Assembly: GCA_030248225.1 (NCBI GenBank)
Contig: JASANE010005097.1
Coordinates: 1-64,000 of the forward strand
Origin: Trileptium ribeirensis
Lineage: Eukaryota > Nematoda > Enoplea > Enoplida > Thoracostomopsidae
Length of the DNA stretch: 64,000 bases
Direction: 5' to 3'
Part shown: positions 13,301 to 24,700 of the stretch, one piece after another
Layout: every line of letters starts with the position of its first letter
How positions within the stretch are numbered: the first letter of the stretch is position 1
Position numbers and translations under genes: made by a program
The notes under the pieces: model-generated
What the model saw: the letters and a program-made list of their open reading frames with translations, nothing else
Databases searched by the model: none
Told to the model about the DNA's origin: nothing

Positions 13301-14080
13301 TGGTTTGGAAGGATGTTACCCTCTATTTTCAACAAGGGTCAATGTGTTGTCGCTTGTAATTTTTTCCGACATACCACTTTTCGGATTGGGTCCAATTTCT
13401 AATTCTCCAAAAATTGAGAATACTGCGTGCAGAAGCAAACGAAATCAGATATTCAATATCTGCTATATAACGTGTGACGATCATGTTGGGTATACTGAAA
13501 AAGCAGTGAGATCATTTAATGAAACCTATGTAATGATATTAGCTGATTTGCTGGGACGTTGCATTTGCACTGTTTTAGAAATAGTTTGCGAAGTGTCTTA
13601 TATTTAAAGTGAAGGTCCATACAAAAATAGTCAACAGGTATTTGTAAAATCCTTTTCCGAAAGTAAATGTTTGATAAATCATGTAAAATATAATGCTTTG
13701 TTAACCTTAATATTATGTGTCTATACGTCATGCTCTCATGTATATGTTTGCTGAAACAAAAACTACTGCAAACACAAAAAGACACTGACGTAAGTTGAGC
13801 ATAAACTTCTGACTTGGTAGGCGGGACGGCGCGCTAGACCACTCCACCACGTTTGTCCTAGGGTCGTTTGAATGATATGCAATTTCGAATTGAAACAAAA
13901 TTTTCGAGGTGAAATTTGAAATAAAATACTTTTACCACCTGCTCTTTTATCACCTTATTTGAATGCTTAAAATATTTAAACATTATACGCATAGGATCGG
14001 CCAAATATTCAAAGAATCATTACGTGGGTTAATGGCTGTTATTAGCTAAGGTAAACCCAAGGTAATTGCGATGGAGGGAG
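7400..14080. other. Intergenic, no gene recognised
   Basis: Long AT-rich stretch with only short chance open frames. Around 8100-8160 there is a CATACA/TATATA-rich simple-sequence patch. A CRE-type TGACGTCA occurs at 9952-9959. An open frame of about 100 codons at 13305-13607 has no recognisable similarity and is within chance expectation. Confidence 0.45.
13810..13852 (-). repeat. Possible tRNA-derived SINE fragment (A-box only)
   Basis: On the minus strand GTGGTGGAGTGGTCTAGCGC resembles the 5' part of a tRNA with an A-box (TGGTCTAGCG), and it is much more GC-rich than its surroundings. No B-box (GGTTCGAATCC type) or complete cloverleaf follows, so it is not a functional tRNA gene. It may be a SINE head fragment. 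Confidence 0.3.
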
Positions 14081-14129
14081 GGAAGGCAGCGGTGTTTCCG
14101 CCTGTGGCTTTGCTAGCTACAAAAATCGT

Positions 14130-15270
14130 AAAAATTTATCTTTTGTCTGTCTGTGGAGATCATAACTCATCGCAAGATGGATAGATCTTCAGCAATTTGT
14201 TTATTCAATCACAGATTCACTGTATTTGAGCAACTTTAGAGCTAAACCTGCCAGTCACATCCTACGGATCAAAATGGGTCCCAATGGTGTCAAGGATCAG
14301 ATTTTTTTAATTTGGCCATCAGTGTATCTATTTTCGCTACCTACATATCGAGATCCAGATTTCGTAGAGAAAAAACACAACCTCTCATACTCTCACCAAA
14401 AATCCTCTCATCGAGAGCTAGAAATAAGCTATTATATTTTTATGCCGATTTCGAGCTGTGATTCAAAGTTTAAAAAATACCTCAAAATTTAAAAAATTTT
14501 TACAAAGCAAGTTTTTTGCTTGTTAAGGGTGAACTATAGGATTATAAGTTTATTTAGCCATTAAACAACTCTGAAGATCACAACTCATCACCGGATAGCT
14601 AGATCTTCACAATTTTTTTTATTTACAAACTCAGTTTAATTAGGCGGTAAACCCAATGACCACGTCTTCCGGGTTAAAATGGATCCCAAATGGTTAAGGG
14701 TCACTTTTTTAGAATTTGGCTATCCGGGTATCTATCTTTCGCAACGTGTATCTCGAGATAGAAGCTTCGCAGCATAAATAGAGGCCACCAAACATAATCC
14801 TCTCATGGAGAACTACAACTTTGCCGCTATGCGTTTTGAGAGCTGGCGTTTTCGGCCTATGAATAAAATTTAAAAATTACCACAAAAAAGTGAAAATTTA
14901 TTATTTCTACAAAACATTTTTTATTGTTGGGAGCTAACTATGTGATTGTAAGGTTATTTTTATTTAACCCGTTAAACAAATTAGTGTCGTTGTTTTAACA
15001 ACATATTGGCTGTGGTATTAACCCTGGGAGACCGTACCAGAGCAAGATTTGGTAAATTTTGGCACCAAAAATAGTCACATTTCGCCACTTTTCCAATAAA
15101 GATGTGTGTAAATCATTCGAGCGTGTCTATAGGTTTTCGGGGCTGCTAAATAAAAAAAGGCAATCGTATTTGCTCTATATGCATGAAATAAAGCAAGTCT
15201 TAGAGACGCTACTTACGTAAAATCCACTCTTCAAAATATAATTTTTCTTAAAATTTGTGACTTATATACC
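14130..15270 (+). repeat. Repeat family A, two tandem copies plus tail
   Basis: Copy one begins near 14140 (GTCTGTCTGTGGAGATCA); copy two begins about 418 bp later, near 14560. Shared blocks: GGAGATCAnAACTCATC, TAGATCTTCA, TCGAGATAGA-type and CTCTCATnGAGAGCTA. The tail from about 14970 (TAGTGTCGTTGTTTTAACA, later AGGTTTTCGGGGCTGCTAAA) matches 37610-37740. Other copies lie at 37255-37900 and 58480-58760, same strand, and near 43880-44420 inverted. Probably a non-autonomous transposon. No coding capacity was seen. Confidence 0.75.
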
Positions 15271-17390
15271 CTGGGGTTTTCAGGTATGGCGAGTAGCAAC
15301 TCTTACATTTTGCTTCGATTGCCATTCATCACCATGCTGTATAAGCCACGTGACTTCCTTTGTCTTGCTTTTCGTTCGAACGGAATAAAACTATTCTTTC
15401 ATTTACTCATAGTTGCCTAGGTAATAATATATTCCCAAGACATTGAGTACGTTCATATTACTAATGCCGTCGCTCCGCTCAAAAAATGTAGTTCCACTAC
15501 GACTGGTATATATTCTGTATTCAAACACTGCCCACAGAGACCATAACCAAATCAACATCACTGAATTAACAACCTCCAAGAACTCATCTTACACCCGATA
15601 AACCAATACTGCCATTAATAATTGTTCGCTGTCGAGTTCACACCAGCGTAAAGCGCCAAAGATACCAGTTTCCCAGGAACACGTGGAATAATAATTAAGA
15701 ATATAACTAATAGAATATAAAATATCGGCGTTTCACTCCTTTCCCCTCGAGAAGGCCTATGACAGTTTGAAAAGATGCTTAACACAGTTGTTCACACCAA
15801 ACTCATCGAACTTCGACAGAAACTGTTCAAATTTTCCAGACAGATGCTGTGTTTTAGGAAGAGTCAAAATCATTTCTTCGCTGCATTTCGGCCCCAGCTA
15901 GTGTTGTATATCGGCCGTGAAAGTCGTTGTCCAGCTGTTGAATCTGTCGGAAAGTTAATAGCTACAAATCCGTCGGCCCTCCGTTATGCCGTTGATAGCT
16001 GCGAAAGTCTAATATTACAAAAAACATCTTGGCCTGCAACAATCTGCAGACGATTATTCGTCCATATGCAAACAAAGTTTTGGGCAAATAACCGTGTATT
16101 TATATATAAATACTAGTGTATACAGTTCCATTTATTTACATATATACAGAAATTACGACAATATAAACACAAATTTTATTTCATTAAATAATGTGATACA
16201 TTTGTAAATCAGGACCATTGCACGACGGCGATGTCCCGGTAGTCCCGACAAATAATTGGTTAACATTTTGCAAAATAAATGCAGGTCCTACATATATTCA
16301 CAATTTTAGTTCGCAACATAACATTTATAAAAATTGTCGGCAAGTCAGTGCAATTCGATTTCATCAGTATATATATATAATGATTAGAACACAACTGTTA
16401 AAATTAGAACGAAATTTATCCATAACGTGCATTGGTCATATGCGATATTTCCAGGTTTTAACTTTATAGTGCGCGCACGTTCGATATTGGGCTCAAATTT
16501 TGAAAGCATTTTTTCATTTTTGACGAGTTCCGACGGGTGGATACTGTTCACATTTTTGTAGCATATCAATATACACTATCCAATCAGTGACAAAGATACG
16601 TTGAGAAATTTTGATTAAAAACACGACACATCACACATTGCCACATTTCTCCATCACAAATCGTCAAATCTTGAGTAGTCTGATCCTGTGAACGCAACTT
16701 AAAGATAATTTCTACCACTATCACGCCATAGCTTTGGTTCAATGTATTTCACATGCATGACAAGTACATATGCATCAGAGATGGAATTGGGTCACCGGGT
16801 CTAATCTGTGGCAAGGTCACGGTGTGGGACCTGATCTGATTCAGAAACCCTATGCAGTCTCCTCTGAACTGTACTCAATATAACAGAGGAACACATTTTC
16901 TCGGTTCTTTATCTACTCAGCTCATCTGCACAAACCAGGGTTGGTTTTTTCCCGGAAAAAAGTCGGACTGGCAAAAAACCGTTTTCCGGGAAAAAATTGA
17001 GAAAAGTTAAATTTTACTGCAAGCTATTTACTTCTTAGCCTGTTGAAAAATAGCAGGAAACACAGTTTTATGCGAAATTGAATCCCGTTGTGGATTGTCA
17101 ATGCCTTAACTACTGAAAACGGTCTTGAACTGCTATGTTGTCACATAGAATTTGCAACCACACAGTGCAGCGGCACTTGAATCTTTCCAACGGGCAGGAT
17201 TATGTGAAAACCACAAGGTGGCTATATCGATAGGAGTGCGTATAATTATTGCTTCGAATTAATAGCGAAAATACATCATATTTTTAGTATTGTGTAAATT
17301 TACTAGCTGGTGTCAAACTGCCCACCGTCCCAATGATGCTGGAAGCGCATTAATAGAATAGAGTATGTAATTTAAGTCTACGATCCAACT
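15270..17390. other. Unassigned; one open frame at 15775-16116
   Basis: The segment 15775-16116 is somewhat richer in G+C than its flanks and holds a plus-strand open frame of 113 codons (MLNTVVHTKLIELRQ start). An overlapping frame, 15752-15913, is also open and reads KAYDSLKRCLTQL at its start. Neither resembles a family I know. It could be a relic of a mobile element. A foldback (16945-16996) lies further on. Confidence 0.3.
16945..16996. repeat. Foldback with 15-bp perfect arms
   Basis: TTTTTTCCCGGAAAA (16945-16959) and its exact reverse complement (16982-16996) enclose 22 bp. Inside, GGTTTTTT and AAAAAACC also pair partly, so alternative stems exist. Such structures are common at the ends of decayed foldback or MITE elements. 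Confidence 0.6.
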
Positions 17391-18000
17391 GTCGATCTAT
17401 TTAGTTTATGACCCGTCGTGGTAAGATTGCCATACATGCCCGCGGCTGTCTATCACAGGTAAACAGACCTGTGCGGGGAGTGGAATGGTAGTGGATAACC
17501 TCCAAGAGTGTAACCCCTATGTTTTTGGTTTGTCTTGGAGGGGGGCTGACTTTATGGGTAACCAACCCCCGTCTCATATCCACCTGTGGGCATGTGTGCC
17601 TGGCCTGTGTCTGCCTAATTTACTGCTTTCATATGCTCGATACAAATCCCATGGTTCTATTCAGTACCTCGACTATTTAAGTTAAATTTGCCATCGGGCA
17701 AAACTTTCCGATGCGGTGAAGGAAGCAAGCTATGCTTATGCTACGCTGATAAATATTATTATGTCGTATAATTTATCCAGAACCGATCTCACAGACATCT
17801 GGGCAAGCGTCACTAGATTCAATTTAGGGCGATGTACCGTGGCTGACATAAGTGTACTCGTTCAAAGAGCGAGCTTGGCAGAGCACTCCCAAGCCTGCCT
17901 AACCTTACACTGAATTTGGCCCGCCAACCCCACAATACTACTTTAGCCTGGGCTATTCTAGAATTCATTATCTGATGTTTAATGTATCAAGAACAGTGAA
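17390..18000. other. GC-richer block of unknown origin
   Basis: This block is clearly less AT-rich than its surroundings and has two consecutive plus-strand open frames (17485-17685 and 17716-17913; the second contains TDLTDIWASVTRFNLGRCTV). No known domain is recognised. Composition suggests a mobile-element relic or an isolated exon region. No splice signals made a convincing model. Confidence 0.3.
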
Positions 18001-18709
18001 ACGGCCTTGGTACACCTTGCTCTACGAATAAACTCAGATGGAGAGCTGAACCCAATATCATTTTATTTAACATGATAACAGATATTAAACTAATCCATTA
18101 ACAGGCATAAAATCCATATTTCTTGCACTGCACTTTTATGGGCATTTGTAGGAATAGAACTTCCATAAAACAGGGACGCACAAAAAAATTTCTACGAAAA
18201 AGGGCAAACCTAACCATTTACCTGGCAGTGAAAAGGATTCTTAATAAACCAAGTTTCGCTGCAGAGCATTTATTTGGGCTACACAAGCAAAACTTAGGAC
18301 AAAGTAGCTAATAAGCTAATTACAGGACATATCTTGAGTGACACATGTTTAAACTACAACACTAGACAAGCTGAGGACTGTCTAACAAAAGTAATTCTCG
18401 ATGTGCCAGGGAGTGAGGCGAACGTGGTTTGGGTGCATTGCCAATTTTGAAGTTCAAAATTGAGCTTCCCGTAAACCCTCTTTAAAGTCACAGAAAGACA
18501 GTAATACACCCGCTGTTCATTAGGCAAACAGAGGTTGTATTTTCACAACATATTAGTGGCTTCTTCTCACAAGTCTGGCAAAGGTGAGACCTACTTGCTA
18601 AGTGGACGCAGTGGTGTCCCGTAGCTGCTAAACCTTGTGAAAACTGCCAAATGTGGCTTTTCAGTTAATTCCACTATACATGTGATAGTGATACACGTGT
18701 TTTCACAGA

Positions 18710-19290
18710 TCCCATCAGCTGACAAATTTTGAAAACAACTCGCTTTTTGGTTTGGTGGTGTAAGCTGGAAATTTGCAGTTACTTCAGTAGGTGTTTCGCC
18801 ATCAGGACTTGCTATTGGTAACCTGATAATTTAACAACATTGGTGGTAACATGCAAAATTCATAAAATCACAACATTCAATAAATTTATATTCTTAAGAA
18901 AACAATTTTCACGTTGTAGAGCCGTATTAGTTGCCGAATTGACTGACTTTGACATAATTACAATTGCATTAATAGTATCCAACTACACAACTCGTATGAG
19001 AAAATGTATGGCCCAATCTAGCAAACAAGGTGCAATTAATTAAAGGATGTACAAATATTTTACAACTCTGTTGCCAAAATTTAGCCTTATTGCTTTATGC
19101 ACCACCTCACAGGAGTAACGGCACACCCAACGGACTATTGTAACGACACCAAGTGCTTAACCGGTTAAATAATCTTATGTGCCCTGCCCACCAATCAATA
19201 GGCTCATTAAGTTTTAATTTTACGGCATTGGTAAGACCAGGTTCCGGTTCCGGTTACTCACTACTAACAAATTGCGCATAATTGACTGAT
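18710..19290 (+). repeat. Repeat family B, copy 1
   Basis: Shares diverged blocks with 32690-33250 in the same orientation: GAAAACAACTCGCTTTTTGG near the start, then GGTAACCTGATAATTTAAC versus TAGCCTGATAACCTAATAAC, and at the end GGTAAGACCAGGTTCCGG versus GATAAGACTAGGTTCCG. Non-coding dispersed repeat of about 570 bp. Confidence 0.65.
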
Positions 19291-20280
19291 CACCTGCCAG
19301 CACTTGTGCATACAGTAATGGGTTGCCATATCCGGATAAAAATGTGGGATATTGTATTAAGAATTTGAGATAAACAGAATGTCGTACTTTTGATAACATA
19401 CCTTTTCTTACAACGCTAAGTCAGCGGACTAAGCCTATTTTAGCGAACAGTAATTTATAGCAAACACTATTTCAATTTATAGTAAGTTAACATGAAGTGA
19501 TTCGTGATAAAGTGGAGCATTGGTATATCTTGGATTTCTGAAAGACCTCAATGGGGCCAGAGAGCCGCCGGACCCCAAATGGAAGCCGAAGGCTCTACTT
19601 GATCAAAAGGCACAAGTTGATCTAGCTTGCAATCTTAGTCCCAACAACCAGGGTACGAAAACTAACTTCGGGCACAAAGTGAAATTTTGTGGCTACTGAA
19701 TTCGGTTATTCCAATTTATTTTCAGAGAAATCTGCAACGTCATAGGGTACGATTTTTGAAATCCATCTAATGCCTGAATTTTCAAGACATATGGTTAAAA
19801 TGTTTGTTCAAATTAGGAACTCGAAATTTGTCGTGGCAGATTTTTTTCTGTATCACAAGATATTTTTAATGAAAGTACAGAAATAGCTGCAGATGATCAA
19901 AACAGACTGTCGTGTTCAAAAAGATATGTTGCGATTAATGCCGCGGGCAGTTTTATAACAATGACACTATAGATTCATCCTTATTTAATCGACTGCCTAT
20001 ATTTACAAGCTGCAAGACCAAAAGTGGAATTCAGAAATTTAGTACCATATCATAAAGCTGTTTAGAAGGAAAAACGAAAAAACATATACAGTTTTGAAAA
20101 CAGTATTCTGGATTTCCAACTCTGCGCGAGTAAACTTAAGATGCGCCCATCGACTATCCTATTTTGTAAAAGCCGATAGCGAAGCGCAAACCATTGTTAC
20201 GGAACAAATGTGGAAATTTCATCGACTTTTCGATAACAGAAAATTGGCAAAATCAGAAACAAGCACCTAAAATTACAGTT
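19290..20280. other. No gene recognised
   Basis: AT-rich, only short open frames, no repeat unit recognised with confidence. Confidence 0.4.
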
Positions 20281-20366
20281 TGTGTTCGAACAGAATTTTG
20301 ACGATTTTGAATTTGCGGTGAAAACTGTTATAGAACGCCTATCAGCTTCTGATTCGTATTTGTCTG

Positions 20367-20563
20367 TGTTCGCGAACAAATTTAACGCAATACTGACGTC
20401 ACAAATCAATCGTTCATGTTGTTTACGTTACAGTGTTCGCGAACAAATTCAGCGCATCCAAATCCGGTAGATTTTCGTTCGCAAAAAATTCGGTAATTTT
20501 CCTTGAATTTTCGCGAACACAAATTTACCGGGTTACAATCACAGAGCTTTGTGTTCGCGAACA
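20367..20563. promoter_or_regulatory. Cluster of three TGTTCGCGAACA palindromes
   Basis: The 12-bp perfect palindrome TGTTCGCGAACA occurs at 20367-20378, 20434-20445 and 20552-20563. A partial version (TTTTCGCGAACAC) lies at 20508-20520 and TTCGTTCGC near 20475. A CRE-type TGACGTCA lies at 20394-20401. Three exact copies in 200 bp point either to binding sites for a dimeric protein or to the core of a small degenerate repeat. Confidence 0.5.
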
Positions 20564-21187
20564 GTTTTGCGCCGCATTATGGTTTACCAAAAAACGTTCA
20601 GTAACAGATTTTTAACCGAAATAGCAAAATAGGATTATTGATGGGCGTGGGTTAAGTTTACTGTCGCACTAACACTGTAGCACCACATGGACAAATGAAG
20701 TGTCTTAGTCTCCTTGGCTTAAAACAAACTAAAATTAGTCGTATAAAGCCACAATATGTGGACCCAAAGACAGAAGATTTTCCCAAAAGGTCATAGGAAA
20801 ACAATTGTAAAGAATGCCTTCTCGGCATCTTCGTATCAAGGGGTTTGTGGCTTCTCTACTACCAAAATTTTGCAACTGCTCGTCAGAAGCAATGCCAGAA
20901 TATCCGGATTATCCGAATATCCCGATGTCGCGAACATTATTTCGAGTACAAATAAGTATAAAATCTCAATAAAAATAAAAGAATTTCATAACTGAACACT
21001 GTCTTTAAAATTAATTTCGATTCGACATAAAAGCTAACAACTTTCACTATTACACACCGTGTAAATTGATTTTTTAACAGTCCACTAATTTTACACGTAC
21101 ACAAGACTACTATCGAACAGAACATACACAAATTTGGCAATGTAAAAAATACCTAACGATTGTGAATATTTCTAAATGCAAAACAAA

Positions 21188-21193
21188 TTTAAT
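21188..21193 (-). promoter_or_regulatory. Possible variant poly(A) signal ATTAAA of the N4BP1-like gene
   Basis: On the minus strand ATTAAA lies about 60 nt after the stop codon at 21255. It is the commonest natural variant of AATAAA. No canonical AATAAA was noticed in the next 200 nt. In AT-rich DNA such hexamers are common by chance. Confidence 0.3.
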
Positions 21194-21254
21194 CGGAAAT
21201 CACAATCTGATGGTGAACATCATGAAATTACTGTTCATTCAGGGCTTACGACAT

Positions 21255-21726
21255 TTACTTAGGTTTATAGTTGTCCAAGTTAATCAGCTGAGCTTCCGAT
21301 ACTACTGTCACTGTATCCTCTTCCGCAGGACATTCATCGTTACTTCTTGTGACAACCTCCGAACCCGCTTCACGTTTAGAAGTTCCCGCTGTGTCGGTCT
21401 GACACTCGATGATCGCTTCGGCACTATTGTTGTTTCTGTTTTGGCTCATCTGAGCAGCTTCTGCTTGCATAGGATCAGAATGCTTTTCTGTTAGTTCGAT
21501 TAAAGCACTGGCTAATCGAGTCACATCTCTCTCATTCATCAAATCTGGGTCCGTCAAGACAGTTTCGATAAGTATCGAGCTATGTGGCAAAACATCGGTG
21601 AGCGCTTTACGAATTTCATGTGTTTCGACTGCTGAGCGTGGATTTGTACTTGTGGTATCCACAGAGCTGCTGGATGGAATTGGCGTAGGGTCCAGGTCGA
21701 TGACTGGCGCAGCAGAATGCTTGAAG
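21255..21726 (-). CDS. N4BP1-like: N4BP1-like last exon k, C-terminal CoCUN/CUBAN/CUE-like domain and stop
   Basis: A very strong acceptor (aataattttttttcag) precedes 21726. The 472 nt complete residue 1018 and encode 1019-1174, then TAA at 21257-21255. APVIDLD at 1024-1030 is a second SUMO-interacting-type motif. The block HEIRKALTDVLPHSSILIET, then VLTDPDL and DVTRLASALIEL (about 1054-1097), has the REALL.IFP.......IL..HP...DLN.LS..IL pattern of the N4BP1 C-terminus (CoCUN, a relative of the NEDD8-binding CUBAN domain and of CUE domains). The rest is polar and acidic, ending AQLINLDNYKPK. A third hydrophobic-acidic stretch, EEDTVTVVSE, lies near the end. Confidence 0.88.
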
Positions 21727-24700
21727 CTGAAAAAAAATTATTAATCTTGTCTAAAATAAGCCATTACAGCATGTTTGTAGCTTGCTTTCCAGCAAAGTTA
21801 TTTAAAAGCTCGTCTGTCTGGACGTTAATATTGCAGTCAATTTTTGGCGATAAAATCGACTATGAAAAGTATATCTATTTGGCATGTAAATCTATAAAGT
21901 GAAAGTATATTAAATTGACAACGTGTCAATACACTAGTATCTCGCATGCGAAAGTGAAACTGAGCCAGCGTGGTTTCGTTGATCAGTTGTCACCTTGTGT
22001 AATTACCTGCAACAGGATATTATGTTTGATGTATATCCCACACTAAAACGTCCGGAACCATGAACCCGTTGAATCCCTAAAACCTCGGCGACCCTAAACC
22101 CATCGAACGCAACTGACAACGCATCAAGTATTTGTACTGGTCTCTAGATAACCAAACCATCGTATGCCGCGTACCGCAAAAACACATATATATGTATAAT
22201 ATTCATGATGCCCAGTGCCAAACTACTGAACATATTCTGAAAATCTGGTTCATTGACAGTAAACCTCAAGAAAGGCGTAAAACATTGGTGCTGGTTTCTA
22301 GATAACAAACCAATGTATTTAGTATCCCCAAAAATGTACATATAAACCATTCTTGGTGCATTTATATGCAATACGTAACTAAACTACTGAATACAAACCT
22401 AGGAAACGTGGAAGTGCTTAAATTGCAGCACTGGGATTCCCGTTTACGCCCGGTCCGCCAGCTTAGGATGGTCCCACACCTCCACAAGCACCACTGGATT
22501 GCAGCGATGACGAGCGACCAGACGTAATAAAAATTATTTACCCATGAGAAACTGAGTTCAAACATACAAATTGTTAGGAATTAGTTAAGTAGGCTAAGTT
22601 TTAAAACCCGATTGAAGTCGTGAATGAGGACCTGGGGGGTGAAGACAAACACCCGGGGCCACCGGACGAGACCGAAACACCTGGGGTCCCCTCCGTGGGA
22701 AAGCCAGGCTGCGGTCACATGGTAATTTGAACCGTCAAGCTTATCCTTTAATTGAATGCGTAAAATATGAAATGCTAAATCTGGTTTCTGTATGGTGACA
22801 AATCTCGTGAAAACGCAAGGTCTATAAGAAAGAAATGCACACGGTTTACACCTCTGGCCTGTCCACAGTGGGGACCCCACCTTCCAAATTCCCCATGTTC
22901 GTCAGATTTTTCCCCATGTCAGCCTCCCCACTCGACCGAAACCCCCATGTTCAACTAAATCCAAAAATTTTTTTCTGAAACTTTATTGTGTTTTTGTCTG
23001 CAAAATGATGTTTTAAACATAATTACCGCTATTTCTAATGCTAAAACGTCTTAACATAAAAATACATGCACGGCATTAAAATTACATGAAAAAATAGAAT
23101 TATTTAGTATTTTTAAGCAAAATTTATCCCCCTCCGCTTTGAAATTTCCGCCGAGAATGAACATGGAGGCCCCCGAAGTCCCCACTTTTCGGGGGTTGTG
23201 GATAGGCCAGCACCTTGATACCAATCTTGTTAAAGTTAATGTTATACAACGTACACTTTGAACTACCTGCTTGTGAAAACAAGTTCTTGGCACTGATCTA
23301 ATGTAAACATATTTTGATGTTGGTTGACGGCATTTCTTACATACCTAGGGTTTCAATCATCGCACAAAATGTCGGCAACAGATAAAGTTTCAATTTATAT
23401 CGTTTCGCTCCCTTGGAAATGTTCTAGAAACATAGACTTTGCTTCAATTGCTTTCGGTTGAAATAATAGTTCTTGTTTATTGGCCTTGTGAAAACATATG
23501 TTGTTGGGTCATTTAACGAAAGCATGTAATTTTAAACACCACTTTTTGAAGCCAAAATGAAACGTTTTCGAATGTACAGTGTTTAGACCCCTTCCGACGT
23601 AAAAAACCTTGAAATTTTCGAATATCGACGTCTCTATGCAAAACGAACTTCCTGAAGCCCGCAAAGAGCCCCCTGGGGTTCAAATTTTAATCCGAAATAA
23701 GTCTTTATTCTATAGGTTGACGCAGCGACACGTGAACTATGGTCTGTTTGTATGCAAGCCGGACAAAAAGCGTCGCGGTCAAGCCATTTGGAAGACATGT
23801 GGCCTATAATTGGTGCCGCTAGAGACCTTTTGAGGTTAAAAATGATCAACTTAGAACAAGGGTGTCGCAGAGGTTTTTCTAGCGCACCGGATACAGCATA
23901 TACAGAACCATTTTATGCTCACAAACCAACCATGAGTGGGAGATGTCCGACAGAAAATTTCATGCAGATCCATAGGTCTTGTAAAAATTGACACCCGATA
24001 TGTGTAAGTCGGGGGGTTACACCTGAACTCGGGGGGCTACACCTACAGTCGGGGGGGGGGGGCTACACCTTAAGTCGGGTGGGGACCTACACCTTTCTAC
24101 AACATATAACGCGTAAAACCTTAACTATATGATAACTAACTTAATTATATGCGGTCGGTGGGGGCTACATTCTCATTAAAAATTTTTAATACATGCGCGA
24201 TTCTAATGGGGAGTTACTATATTTCTATCCGGCCTATTGTAAGACTGTATGCTAAATTTGGTTTTTTAAACTGAATTTTCGTGAGGTCGGGGGGGGGGGG
24301 CTACATTTTGCATACCTCATTTTTGGCACTTTGTGACCTTCGGCCTCATAACTAAGCAACACATAAGTATACGCTCACATTCTTTTTTTACTGACACCTG
24401 TACCGATCGCGATTATCGTTATATAGAATTATTGGCGCTAGTGCACTTTGACATTATTTACCAGCGTATGCGAGTTGTCAGATTTGACCTAGGTCGGGGG
24501 GCTACATGTCACGAAAAAAATTTCTGATGCTTTGCGTCAACTTCAGTGTCTATGTTTACCCCCAAGTTTTTCCGGAGAAATTAGCAAATATCAAACGATC
24601 ACAGTGAAATGAAAAACACACATATGTATCATGTGCTGGCGATACCGCGAACGTTTACAGTGGGACATGTGTTTTTGGCTTCATTTGGCTCATCCGATTT

